Positions 7,899-15,648 of a stretch of 64,000 nucleotides of DNA are shown piece by piece. A program made the position numbers and the translations under genes. Numbering within the stretch: position 1 is the first letter of the stretch; each line of letters opens with the position of its first letter. This stretch comes from Sedimentibacter hydroxybenzoicus DSM 7310 (GTDB lineage Bacteria; Bacillota; Clostridia; Tissierellales; Sedimentibacteraceae). The stretch spans positions 248,001 to 312,000 of the forward strand of contig NZ_JACBNQ010000002.1 in assembly GCF_013403245.1 (NCBI RefSeq), read 5' to 3'. The notes under the pieces are model-generated. The model made no database searches. It saw only the letters and a program-made list of their open reading frames with translations, and was not told where the DNA came from.

Positions 7899-9257
7899 TT
7901 AATTTCGAAACATTTTTATAAAATATTGTATAGTTATGTTAGAAGCTCCCACAGATAATTTAAGGTTTTCCCTAATTCCGTATTCCCTGATCATTTTAAT
8001 TAAATTTCGCGGATTCATAGTTACCTTATAATATAGCTTTATTATATTCCAATAATATCTGCGTATTGAAATTTTAGATGGTTGTACTGTTAAGTGTGCT
8101 AAGTCCCACTTTTCAGACTCATTTCTTGGAATAATAAGTTTATCTTTATATTCTTCATAAAGCTCTGTACCGGGTATGGGAGTAAAGGGTTGGAGATTTA
8201 TGAACTTTATATCTATTTTTCTTATCCATTTATATAATCTGTTAAAATCATTGTCGTCCCAGTCTACACCAAGTATAAGTGTGCCGTAGCATTCTACATT
8301 ATATCTTTTAAGGATATTAATAGCTTTCTCATTTATTTCCACATTGCTTTTCTTATTATATTTTTTGAGTTCCTCTTCATTACTTGATTCAAGTCCTACT
8401 ATTACTGCTCTTAGACCTATCTTTGAAAATTTATCTATTATGTCTTCATTTTCAGCTATAAAATCCGCCCTTGCATATATCAGAAACTTTTTATTTAAAT
8501 TATTTTCTTTTAAAAGCCTGAAGAATTTTAGTATTCTGTTCCTGTCTACTAAAAAATCATCATCGACTATATAAATTTCTCTTTCTGAAATTAATTTTAT
8601 TTCTTCAATTATATCTTCTAAATCCCGCGTAAAATATTTTCCGTCTGTTATTTTTCTGCAAAAACAAAAATTACATTGATAGGGGCATCCATATGAAGTT
8701 TTCATCAATGCACAAGGATTGTGAAACATATAATAGTACCTATTTCTATATTTTTCTACTAACCTTCTGTTTGGATGCGGATAGTTGAATGTTGTTTCCT
8801 TTGTACATAATTGATAACCATCATTCCAGACACCACTTATTTTCCTGTTATCGTTATTGTTCAATGAGGTTAATACTTCAGCAAAGGTTTTAAGTCCATT
8901 AGATGCAACGATGTAATCGATATTATCGTCTTCAAAATCTTCTGGAACAACTTCCGCATGCACACCGCCTATAGCAACCTTACATGATGGATTTACCTGC
9001 TTTATTTCTTTTGCATAATTTTTAACAACATTTACATGTGCTATATATGAAGTAATACCAACAATATTTGGATTATGTTTTTTGATGTAATAAGATAGAG
9101 GTTTCTTTTCTAATATCATATCAATTATAGTTACTTTATGTCCCATAGGCTCTACATAGGCTCCTATGTATTCTAATTCTAATGGTTCACAAATCATTAC
9201 ATTTTGAAGACCTATTGTTTTTTTATCTGGTTTTGGGCGTATAAGTAATATATCCAT
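7899..9257 (-). CDS. B12-binding-domain radical SAM protein
   Basis: 452 residues. Cobalamin-binding-like N-domain (PNIVGITSY, VAIGGVHAE), then PCALMKTSYG and the cluster ligands C191, C195 and C198 (CPYQCNFC) with an extra Cys. It is closest to the 5150 gene by eye, sharing FCFCRKI-DGKY, INDEEIYIVDDDFL-type spacing and FTPIPGTELYEEYKDKL. It is the first radical SAM gene to be transcribed, 6 bases after the methyltransferase gene, so the two are translationally close. Substrate unknown. A classical DxHxxG cobalamin motif is not evident in any of the four; binding of B12 is inferred from domain type. Confidence 0.87.
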   Translation of the reverse strand: MDILLIRPKPDKKTIGLQNVMICEPLELEYIGAYVEPMGHKVTIIDMILEKKPLSYYIKKHNPNIVGITSYIAHVNVVKNYAKEIKQVNPSCKVAIGGVHAEVVPEDFEDDNIDYIVASNGLKTFAEVLTSLNNNDNRKISGVWNDGYQLCTKETTFNYPHPNRRLVEKYRNRYYYMFHNPCALMKTSYGCPYQCNFCFCRKITDGKYFTRDLEDIIEEIKLISEREIYIVDDDFLVDRNRILKFFRLLKENNLNKKFLIYARADFIAENEDIIDKFSKIGLRAVIVGLESSNEEELKKYNKKSNVEINEKAINILKRYNVECYGTLILGVDWDDNDFNRLYKWIRKIDIKFINLQPFTPIPGTELYEEYKDKLIIPRNESEKWDLAHLTVQPSKISIRRYYWNIIKLYYKVTMNPRNLIKMIREYGIRENLKLSVGASNITIQYFIKMFRN

Positions 9258-9263
9258 TACTTT

Positions 9264-9890
9264 TTATTCCTCCTTATTAAGTAAAAACAAGCATATCGTA
9301 GGCATATACCACTTTTCTTTTATCTTATGAATTTTTAGTAATATAAAAATATCTTTTGTTATATTTCTTATATCCTTAATAGAAGGATATATTGCACTTC
9401 CGGTGGTGAACTTAACAAAAAACATTGCTATATGGTCATAAACTGTATTGGCCGATGCTTGTGCTAATAATAAAGTTCCTGACGACTTCAGCATTGTGTG
9501 AAATTTCTTTAAGGAAGCAATTTTATCTTGATAATAAGGAAAGGAATGAGTGCATATTATTATGTCGAATTTCTCTTCTATATGGAAGTCATCAATACTG
9601 CTGACTATATATGTTGTTTCAGAATCTTTGCTTTTAGCTAATTTAATCATTTCTCCCGATAAATCTACCCCTGTATATTTTATATTGTAATCTTTGAATT
9701 CATTCTTCATATCTGTTATAAGCTGACCGGTTCCACATCCCATATCAAGTATGCTATATGATTTATCTATATTTAAGATACTTTTAAGTTCTTTAATTAT
9801 GTCTCTTCTTGTTGGAGCAAGAGAATACTTTTGCACCCATAATCCTTCATACTTATTTGCCCAGAAGTCCCACACTTTAATATTGCTCAT
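9264..9890 (-). CDS. Class I SAM-dependent methyltransferase
   Basis: A 208-residue Rossmann methyltransferase. Motif I is ILDMGCGTGQ near residue 48; TGVDLSGEMIKLAK forms the acidic-loop region that holds the ribose; IIICTHSFPYYQD is motif IV. Length and layout are those of a stand-alone small-molecule or peptide N/O-methyltransferase. It lies between the acyltransferase-like genes and the four radical SAM genes with 6-base gaps on both sides. It therefore probably methylates an intermediate of the same unknown product. The acceptor cannot be deduced. Confidence 0.8.
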   Translation of the reverse strand: MSNIKVWDFWANKYEGLWVQKYSLAPTRRDIIKELKSILNIDKSYSILDMGCGTGQLITDMKNEFKDYNIKYTGVDLSGEMIKLAKSKDSETTYIVSSIDDFHIEEKFDIIICTHSFPYYQDKIASLKKFHTMLKSSGTLLLAQASANTVYDHIAMFFVKFTTGSAIYPSIKDIRNITKDIFILLKIHKIKEKWYMPTICLFLLNKEE

Positions 9891-9896
9891 CCTTAC

Positions 9897-10874
9897 CTAC
9901 CCCTTTGTACATAAGTTATCTTTAAACACATGGTGTTTTATACTGTACGGCTTATATGAAAACAACGGCAGCAACTTTTGAATGATAGAATTCAAAAGAA
10001 AATTGCTGTGATGGACATACAAATATTTATACTGCTCCCTGCAGCCGATTTTTAATTTACTTTCTTCGGCGGTCTGACCAAATTCTATTGTCCTTACCTG
10101 CTTTTCAATTCCCACCTCGATAATCTTCAGCAGCATATTATAGTATATATCATATAGCTTTATATCTTCTTTATTAAAACCGCCAAATAAAAAATAAAGA
10201 GTATCATTTATTGACTTTAACTGAATGAAACCTATGATATCGTTAGTATATACATCTGAAAATTCATATATTTCAGCGTCATATTCTCTGAAAAAGTCCG
10301 ATGGTAATGTTTCTAATGGGTTTTCGGTCCTTTTCATTATGCTCAGATAAAGCTTGTAATGATCTTCATTGAATTCATCATTGTCTATTTTTCTTATATT
10401 TAATTTGTTTCTGAAAACGAGAGCTTTGTTTATCCGCCTTCTGTACGGACTTCTTAAGCTGTTTAAATAATCATCAAAGGTTGAAAATTTGTTATCAAAA
10501 ACAAAGGATGATAAAGTTTTTCCGCCGCTACTAAAAATGTTATCGCCGTTAAGAATGATTTTTAATCCCTTCTTCTTTTTTATTAGGCTTTCAATTTCAA
10601 CATGATTGCCTAAATAACCCTTCATACAGACTGAAACAGGCAAGCCGATTATTTGAACATTAGCTTTTAAGGGGAACAAATTGCTGAAATTGAATAAGTT
10701 TAATTTATGAGAATATGAAATCAACAAACAGCTGTCTGTAAACTCATATTCCTGATTGCAGGGATTGACTTTTTCCAGCAGCTTTAAAAGAGGAAGAAGC
10801 TCTTCCATTCGATTTTCATATATGAAGTGATAATGATTCGATTCAAAATTATTAATAGTTTTATATCTGCTCAT
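9897..10874 (-). CDS. GNAT/FemAB-like acyltransferase (BioF2-type)
   Basis: 325 residues. The second half (FIQLKSINDTLYFLFGGFN, then YNMLLKIIEVGIEKQVRTIEFGQTAEE) looks like the acetyltransferase-like fold found in FemAB/BioF2-type proteins, which transfer acyl or aminoacyl groups. No signal peptide or long membrane helix is seen. The start overlaps the end of the upstream acyltransferase-like gene by 14 bases, so the two are translationally coupled and may work as a pair. In the context of methyltransferase and radical SAM genes it may acylate or aminoacylate the product. Family call is moderate; reaction unknown. Confidence 0.6.
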   Translation of the reverse strand: MSRYKTINNFESNHYHFIYENRMEELLPLLKLLEKVNPCNQEYEFTDSCLLISYSHKLNLFNFSNLFPLKANVQIIGLPVSVCMKGYLGNHVEIESLIKKKKGLKIILNGDNIFSSGGKTLSSFVFDNKFSTFDDYLNSLRSPYRRRINKALVFRNKLNIRKIDNDEFNEDHYKLYLSIMKRTENPLETLPSDFFREYDAEIYEFSDVYTNDIIGFIQLKSINDTLYFLFGGFNKEDIKLYDIYYNMLLKIIEVGIEKQVRTIEFGQTAEESKLKIGCREQYKYLYVHHSNFLLNSIIQKLLPLFSYKPYSIKHHVFKDNLCTKG

Positions 10875-11952
10875 TATTCAATACCTTGATGTATGCCTTA
10901 TAGCGTTTAGATTCACAGTCAGCCCATTTGATGCCGAAGCTTTTAGACTTAGTATTATCAGATAAAATCCAACCTGATTCCATATAATCATACTTACCCT
11001 TAATGCATTTGAAGCAATAGTTGAACAGGCAAAGTATTGCACCTTTGCTTCTTTCACCCGGAATTACACCCATTTCTACAATTTTAAAGGTGTCTATTTT
11101 ATGAGAAAACAACCTGTTTTTAATAACTGTTTTTAATCCGACTGTTTCATTTGAACTCATTATTTGATTAAAATTCGGATACCAGAGCATAAAGCCAACG
11201 GGAGTACCGTTCTTTTCAACAAAAAGCAAGTTCTCAGGCTTAATCAGAAATCTTAAGTCCTTAAACAATTCGTAATCTTCTTCTTTTTTTCTTGGATAAT
11301 AAAATAAGTGTTCTTTAAAGCTTAAATTATTTATATCGGTATATATTTCTGCTTCACGCTTTAAATTACTAAAATCGGCTTCTCTTACAGTGTAAATTCC
11401 ATTTAATCTATCAACAATTTCATCACTTAACAGTTTGTCCGTATTTCGCATGTCTTTTTTGTAACTTACCATTTCTATAGCTTCAAAATTATTTGATGTA
11501 AAGAATTCATGGTAAAATTCAGGATTGTGCGCCATACCAAAGCTCTGTTTTTTATCATAGCCGCTTGCCAGAAATCCAAGCCCGTAATTAACGTGTATAT
11601 TCAAAGAGGCACTTAATTTGTAAGCACCCTTTGCATATGCAAATTGTTCAGCTCTATCCAAAATAAGCTTAAACGCGTTTTGGTTTAATTCAGTGGCTTC
11701 AAAAAAACCAATCTGAACAAAATCCTGCATTCTATAAGCAAATGCCAAAACGCAAATCATTATTATCCTACCATTGTCCATAATCATCAACGGCTCTAAA
11801 TCTACTGATTTGCATAGCTCAGAGGTTCCATAAACCAAGCCTTTCAACAATCCTGACATTGAATCCCTTTTAAGTGGATTATCTAAATATTGATTTTTAT
11901 AAAAGTTTATAAAATTTTTTCTGTCTTTATCTGTTATATTGACTAATTCCAT
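10861..11952 (-). CDS. GNAT-family N-acyltransferase-like protein
   Basis: About 363 residues. An upstream TTG (11964) is in frame, but GGAG stands 6 bases before the ATG at 11952, giving MELVNITDKDRKNF. Two GNAT-like halves can be suspected: an N-terminal one with MIMDNGRIIMICVLAFA and a C-terminal one with LFVEKNGTPVGFMLWYPNF and VVEMGVIPGERSKGAILCL, the latter resembling the acetyl-CoA pyrophosphate loop (R-x-x-G). It starts 21 bases after the CDGSH gene and overlaps the next acyltransferase-like gene. Donor and acceptor unknown. Confidence 0.62.
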   Translation of the reverse strand: MELVNITDKDRKNFINFYKNQYLDNPLKRDSMSGLLKGLVYGTSELCKSVDLEPLMIMDNGRIIMICVLAFAYRMQDFVQIGFFEATELNQNAFKLILDRAEQFAYAKGAYKLSASLNIHVNYGLGFLASGYDKKQSFGMAHNPEFYHEFFTSNNFEAIEMVSYKKDMRNTDKLLSDEIVDRLNGIYTVREADFSNLKREAEIYTDINNLSFKEHLFYYPRKKEEDYELFKDLRFLIKPENLLFVEKNGTPVGFMLWYPNFNQIMSSNETVGLKTVIKNRLFSHKIDTFKIVEMGVIPGERSKGAILCLFNYCFKCIKGKYDYMESGWILSDNTKSKSFGIKWADCESKRYKAYIKVLNNEQI

Positions 11953-11973
11953 TGTTTGCTCCAAATTTTCACC

Positions 11974-12663
11974 CTAACACTTGTCTCTGAATTTTATTCT
12001 GACATGGGAAGAATCACAAAATGGTTTGATTTTAGATTTCCCGCAGCGGCAAAGTGTTTGTCTGTTTCTTACTTCATATATAACACCGTCAACCGATTCT
12101 ATAGGAATATAGCCCTTAACGTAAATAGGACCGCTGACGTTCAATTCTTCGTCCTGAAGTATTTCTATAGAAGGCTCCAGTTTTGGCTCGATTTCTTCAT
12201 TGTTTTTAGTGACGGCAAGCAATCTTCCTGCAGGGCATTCCACGGCGGCAATGATTGCTTCTTCTTTAAGATGTTCATCATCAGAATTTTCTGTCAACTC
12301 CCATGCGTCTCCGTCGTTTCTGTGACAAAACCGGGCATAGGCGCATCTGCCGTCATCCAGCAATGTAATTTCAGGTCCTTCAAATACTTCTGCACGCTCT
12401 TTAAACGGTTTTTTTGAAGCGGTCTCGGTTCCGTCAAATTTAATTTTACTATGAGTTCCGTCACAAAAAGGATGCTTTTCAGAGCGTCCGCATCTGCACA
12501 GCAAGTAGCTGTCAGTACCTATTAATTGCTCGCCGTCCTTATATTCGTATTGATTGCCCTTTAAAACAATGATTTTTTCACTTAAAGGAACATTGCCTGT
12601 AACCCTGTAAGGGCCATTCTTTATAATTTTTATTTTTTGTTTATTATTCATAAACTTATCCAT
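11974..12663 (-). CDS. Double CDGSH iron-sulfur protein with a central 4Fe-4S-like domain
   Basis: 229 residues holding three possible clusters. CDGSH domain 1 has CRCG...HPFCDGTH (about residues 55-70); CDGSH domain 2 at the C-terminus has CRCG...KPFCDSSH. Each gives the 3-Cys/1-His pattern of a 2Fe-2S mitoNEET-type cluster. Between them CAYARFCHRN and VECPAGRL match the divergent mono-cluster ferredoxin domain (Fer4_19) often fused to CDGSH. Probably an electron carrier or redox sensor. It is the first gene of the operon, next to four radical SAM enzymes that need electrons, so a reductant role is a reasonable inference. The second Met (12651) has a better-placed GGAT and is an alternative start. 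Confidence 0.85.
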   Translation of the reverse strand: MDKFMNNKQKIKIIKNGPYRVTGNVPLSEKIIVLKGNQYEYKDGEQLIGTDSYLLCRCGRSEKHPFCDGTHSKIKFDGTETASKKPFKERAEVFEGPEITLLDDGRCAYARFCHRNDGDAWELTENSDDEHLKEEAIIAAVECPAGRLLAVTKNNEEIEPKLEPSIEILQDEELNVSGPIYVKGYIPIESVDGVIYEVRNRQTLCRCGKSKIKPFCDSSHVRIKFRDKC

Positions 12664-12711
12664 TCATAGTTTTGTTTGATATTGCTTTTAATTTAAATAA
12701 TTGATATATGT

Positions 12712-12740
12712 ATTATAACATACATTGTTAAAAACGTAAA
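12712..12740 (-). promoter_or_regulatory. Putative promoter of the CDGSH/radical SAM operon
   Basis: On the minus strand TTTACG and TATAAT are 17 bases apart, about 50 bases before the CDGSH gene. No equally good promoter was seen within the operon, where gaps are 6-21 bases up to the last radical SAM gene. TAACAATGTATGTTA overlapping the spacer is an imperfect palindrome that could be an operator. Confidence 0.45.
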
Positions 12741-12905
12741 ATGTTGATTTTTCCATTGAATGATACGGTTTTGTGATTTCGGGTATTAGGAAGAAATCTT
12801 CTTTGTATACTCATAAAATTATTTATTTTAAAACAACTAATATTTTGTTAAACAAATAAATTTTGGGTATAACACATATATACTATTAAAAAGGGAGAGA
12901 TGCAA

Positions 12906-13904
12906 TTGAAAGCAATGGTAATAAATAAAACAGGCGGTCCTGAAGTCTTTGAAATGATGGATATAGATTTTCCTGAATTAAAACCGGGATATGTATTAGT
13001 AAAGGTGGTTGCAAGCAGTTTAAATCCTTTAGAAACCAAAATAAGATCCGGTTTAACCCCTGCAATTATTCCGCCATTTCCTGCAGTTCTTAATGCAGAT
13101 TTTTCAGGATCTGTAATGCGGGTCAGTGAAGGTGTGCAAAAGGTTAAAATAGGTGATGAAGTTTATGGTTTCGTCGGTGGAATAAAAAACGAATGGGGTG
13201 CATTGGCAGAATATATACTGGTGGATGAAGATTTATTATGTATCAAGCCAGGCAATTTAGACTTTAATGAGGCAGCAATGTTTCCCTTGGTGGGCATCAC
13301 TGCATGGAGAGCAATTATTGAAAATTCCAATATAAAAACAAATGATAAGGTGCTTATACACGGTGCTGCAGGAGGAGTGGGGCATATTGCGGTACAATTG
13401 GCAAAATTATTGAATGCAAAAGTTTATGCTACTGTTTCAAATAAAGAAAAAGGAGAAATTGCTAAAAGCTTTGGAGCTGATTATATAATAAATTATAAGA
13501 CAGAGGATGTTGAACAATATGTAAATAAGTATACGGGCGGTTCCGGCTTTGATGTTGTTTTTGATACAATCGGAGGCAATAATCTATTAAACAGCTTCAA
13601 TGCGGTTAAAATAGGCGGTCTCGTTTTAACCACCAATACAAGAGTAACACTTGATTTAAGCTTAATGCACAGCAAATCTATAGCTCTTAAAGCAATATTT
13701 ATGGTACTTCCTGTTATAACAAATGCTAACAGGTATGAAATAGGCAATATTTTAAATGAAATGAAAAGCTTGATAGAAGCAGGTAATCTCAGAATTTTAA
13801 AAGATAAAGAGGAGTTTAAGTTTTCAGAAATTGCCAAGGCGCACGAATATTATGAATCAGGGCAGGCAACAGGGAAAATACTTTTAATAAACGACTTATC
13901 ATAA
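12906..13904 (+). CDS. Zinc-independent quinone oxidoreductase-like (MDR family), TTG start
   Basis: A medium-chain dehydrogenase/reductase of the NADP-dependent quinone oxidoreductase type. GroES-like N-domain, then a Rossmann domain with VLIHGAAGGVGHIAVQLAK, the NADPH-binding loop (AAxGGVG). No structural zinc cysteines are present. An ATG six bases upstream is only 2 bases from GGGAG; the TTG used here aligns with the ATG of the paralogue at 23638 (KAMVINK-GGPEVFE in both), at the same distance from a shared upstream motif. The likely role is NADPH-dependent reduction of quinones or reactive carbonyls. About two thirds of residues match the second copy by eye, so this is a fairly recent duplication. 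Confidence 0.85.
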   Translation: MKAMVINKTGGPEVFEMMDIDFPELKPGYVLVKVVASSLNPLETKIRSGLTPAIIPPFPAVLNADFSGSVMRVSEGVQKVKIGDEVYGFVGGIKNEWGALAEYILVDEDLLCIKPGNLDFNEAAMFPLVGITAWRAIIENSNIKTNDKVLIHGAAGGVGHIAVQLAKLLNAKVYATVSNKEKGEIAKSFGADYIINYKTEDVEQYVNKYTGGSGFDVVFDTIGGNNLLNSFNAVKIGGLVLTTNTRVTLDLSLMHSKSIALKAIFMVLPVITNANRYEIGNILNEMKSLIEAGNLRILKDKEEFKFSEIAKAHEYYESGQATGKILLINDLS

Positions 13905-13930
13905 ATATAGCACCCAAACGGGTGCTATAT
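13905..13930 (+). terminator. Terminator-like hairpin, first of two copies
   Basis: ATATAGCACCC/GGGTGCTATAT forms an 11-base stem with a 4-base loop directly after the oxidoreductase stop codon. The same hairpin recurs 177 bases on, after the inserted element, with a 25-base identical core. Confidence 0.7.
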
Positions 13931-13931
13931 T

Positions 13932-14083
13932 CAGGCCGCTGAAAAAGTCCCCCTGCTTCGTTGCTGTTCAGCCGGTCAATCCTCACGTATGTCTGAATAC
14001 GCTGCGGTTGCCCGTCTTCCAGCGCCTTGCAGGATGAACTTTTTCAACAGCCTATCACCTTGATGACTTTGTCATCAATTTGA
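13932..14083. mobile_element. MITE-like non-coding element, copy 1
   Basis: About 152 bases, no ORF. Terminal inverted repeats: GGCCGCTGAAAAAGT near the left end and ACTTTTTCAACAGCC near 14038-14052; then TTGATGAC-TTT-GTCATCAA, a perfect hairpin, at the right end. A copy with nearly the same length and sequence is at 27351-27501 and a collapsed one at 58234. It lies between two copies of a terminator hairpin in a convergent gap. No transposase is in the window, so mobility would be in trans. Confidence 0.72.
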
Positions 14084-14108
14084 ATAGCACCCAAACGGGT
14101 GCTATATT
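14084..14108 (-). terminator. Terminator-like hairpin, second copy
   Basis: Same ATAGCACCC-AAAC-GGGTGCTAT stem as at 13907, now just downstream of the convergent minus-strand gene. The two copies form 25-base direct repeats flanking the element between them, like an unusually long target-site duplication. Confidence 0.65.
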
Positions 14109-14114
14109 TATGAT

Positions 14115-14397
14115 TTAGTTATTATAGAGCTTAATTTCTTCTATTTTTCTTTTCAGATCATCGATAGTTTGCAATGAATTAACTATTTTACCTATCAAAT
14201 CTGCCATCGGACTGTCAGGGTTATCTTTATCTTGCTCAAATATCATTTTACCGATTTCTAAAATATTGATTAATTTGCTTTTCCTCAGAAGATATCGCTG
14301 AATTAAGCTTCGTAGTTTCAGCAAAATCCTTTGCTTTTTCAGTTGCGGTACCGGCCGCATCACTAATTTTCTTGCCTAAATTATTTAAAAAAGCCAT
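14115..14397 (-). pseudogene. Small coiled-coil protein gene broken by a frameshift
   Basis: Starting at the ATG at 14397, with AAGGGTGG before it, the frame reads MAFLNNLGKKISDAAGTATE and continues to KQINQYF before a stop at about codon 50. The rest (EIGKMIFEQDKDNPDSP... to LKRKIEEIK) is open in another frame. Removing one T in CAATATTTTAGAAATC restores one continuous protein of about 94 residues, a type common in clostridia (N-terminal amphipathic part, then coiled coil). Hence a single-base insertion, either a real mutation, a read error in a T run, or less likely programmed slippage. Function unknown. Confidence 0.65.
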
Positions 14398-14581
14398 AAC
14401 ATCCACCCTTTCTAAATTTATTATATTTACTAATTTTATACCAATTTAATAAAATTTTAAACGAATTTTGTAAAACATTTATAATTTCTTAAGAAATATA
14501 TATTATAATAAAGATTGAAAGATTTATAGGATGGGAGACACCTTTTTATTACATGGTAAGTCTTTAGGAATAGGAGGAATT

Positions 14582-15238
14582 ATGGATAGATATTATTACA
14601 ACGAATATTCAAATAATAACTTAATAAATAAAGTATTAGTAGAATTTTTTGCTTTGCTTTTAATATGTACTGTAGGTATGGTATTCGGCTTGATGTTTGT
14701 ACCGCCGCAATTTGCATTTATAGCAGGTATCGGTTCGCTTATAGTTTTGATAATAGCTGCAGTAACCAAAAGAAGAGAATTTAAGCCGCTCTCAAGATTA
14801 AATTGTTTCTCTGTAGCATTTTTGATGGGAATAAGCTTATATCCCACACTCATGTACTATTGGTCAGTTATGGGTTCATTTCTGGTTTTAGTGTCGTTGG
14901 GTATAACTACAGCTATATTTGGCGGCTTGGCATTATATTCATCACAAACCAAAAGGGATTTTACATTTCTTGGCGGCACATTGTTTGCAGGATTAATTGC
15001 ATTAATATTAATAAGCTTAGTAGGCTTTTTCATCAGGTCTGATATATATCATCTTGCTATAGCGTGGCTTGGCATATTGATATTCAGCGGATATGTACTA
15101 TATGATATTTCAATGATAAAAAACAGACCATTTACGGAAGGTGATGTACCGGCTATAGCCTTAAATCTGTTCCTTGATTTTATCAACATATTTATTTATG
15201 TACTAAGAATAGTATCAAGATTCAGCAGAAGAGATTAA
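14582..15238 (+). CDS. Bax inhibitor-1 (BI-1/YccA) family membrane protein
   Basis: 218 residues with seven hydrophobic segments. The C-terminal pattern YDISMIKN...LNLFLDFINIFIYVLRI is the BI-1 family signature with its conserved aspartates, linked in the B. subtilis homologue YetJ to pH-dependent calcium leak. TAGGAGGAA stands 6 bases before the ATG chosen; an in-frame ATG at 14531 has no ribosome binding site. A T-rich leader with TATAAT near 14510 supplies a promoter. The gene stands alone between a broken gene and a terminator. Role in bacteria: membrane stress or ion balance, not certain. Confidence 0.87.
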   Translation: MDRYYYNEYSNNNLINKVLVEFFALLLICTVGMVFGLMFVPPQFAFIAGIGSLIVLIIAAVTKRREFKPLSRLNCFSVAFLMGISLYPTLMYYWSVMGSFLVLVSLGITTAIFGGLALYSSQTKRDFTFLGGTLFAGLIALILISLVGFFIRSDIYHLAIAWLGILIFSGYVLYDISMIKNRPFTEGDVPAIALNLFLDFINIFIYVLRIVSRFSRRD

Positions 15239-15256
15239 TATCTTTATTATACTATA

Positions 15257-15291
15257 AAAAGCATGTTAATTAGTTGAATTAACATGTTTTT
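15257..15291 (+). terminator. Terminator after BI-1 gene
   Basis: AAAAAG-CATGTTAATT-AGTTG-AATTAACATG-TTTTT: a 10-base stem flanked by an A run and T run, so it can work in both directions. The ~90 bases after it hold nothing recognisable. Confidence 0.75.
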
Positions 15292-15381
15292 AACATAAGA
15301 TTGCTATATAGCGGTTGCTTTGGATTTTATGCCTTCTGTTAACTCAATAAGTTCAAAACACTTATACCAGTAAAAGTAGGC

Positions 15382-15644
15382 CTATTTGTCGTACTTATAT
15401 ATATTCCTGAACATCTTATGACGCTTAGAGGACATTTTCAGTTCCTCAACATTCATTCTTGAATTATATCGTTCAATTGTATTAATATTATTTTTTAGTA
15501 AAAGAGAAAGATAAGCTGACTTCGATGCACTATTCACAGCTCTCTCAATATAATAACTCTCAGAAAACACATAAGTCCTTATTGATTTAAAGATTTGCTT
15601 ATATGGTATATCCATTCCTTTTCATAAGTTGCTTTATCAATCAT
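15382..15644 (-). pseudogene. Remnant of an AbiEii-type nucleotidyltransferase toxin
   Basis: An ATG lies 4 bases after the stop of the AbiEi-like gene, with GAGGAT upstream, and reads MIDKATYEKEWIYHISKSL before a stop; the opening MIDKATYxKEWI is how many AbiEii toxins start. A second short frame (from 15615, 77 residues) continues with SESYYIERAVNSASKSAYLS. The whole is under 90 codons against about 250-300 for an intact toxin, and no GSxxLxR nucleotidyltransferase motif is present. I read it as the deleted and frameshifted remains of the toxin. The toxin family is inferred from the first twelve residues and the partner gene. Confidence 0.5.
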
Positions 15645-15648
15645 AATA

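Noticed and set aside
12900-12905. ATG at 12900 as start of the first quinone oxidoreductase
   Set aside because: Only 2 bases from GGGAG; the paralogue aligns with the TTG at 12906, which has normal spacing.
12848-13039. Minus-strand ORF upstream of the CDGSH gene
   Set aside because: Antisense to the oxidoreductase start; no family features.
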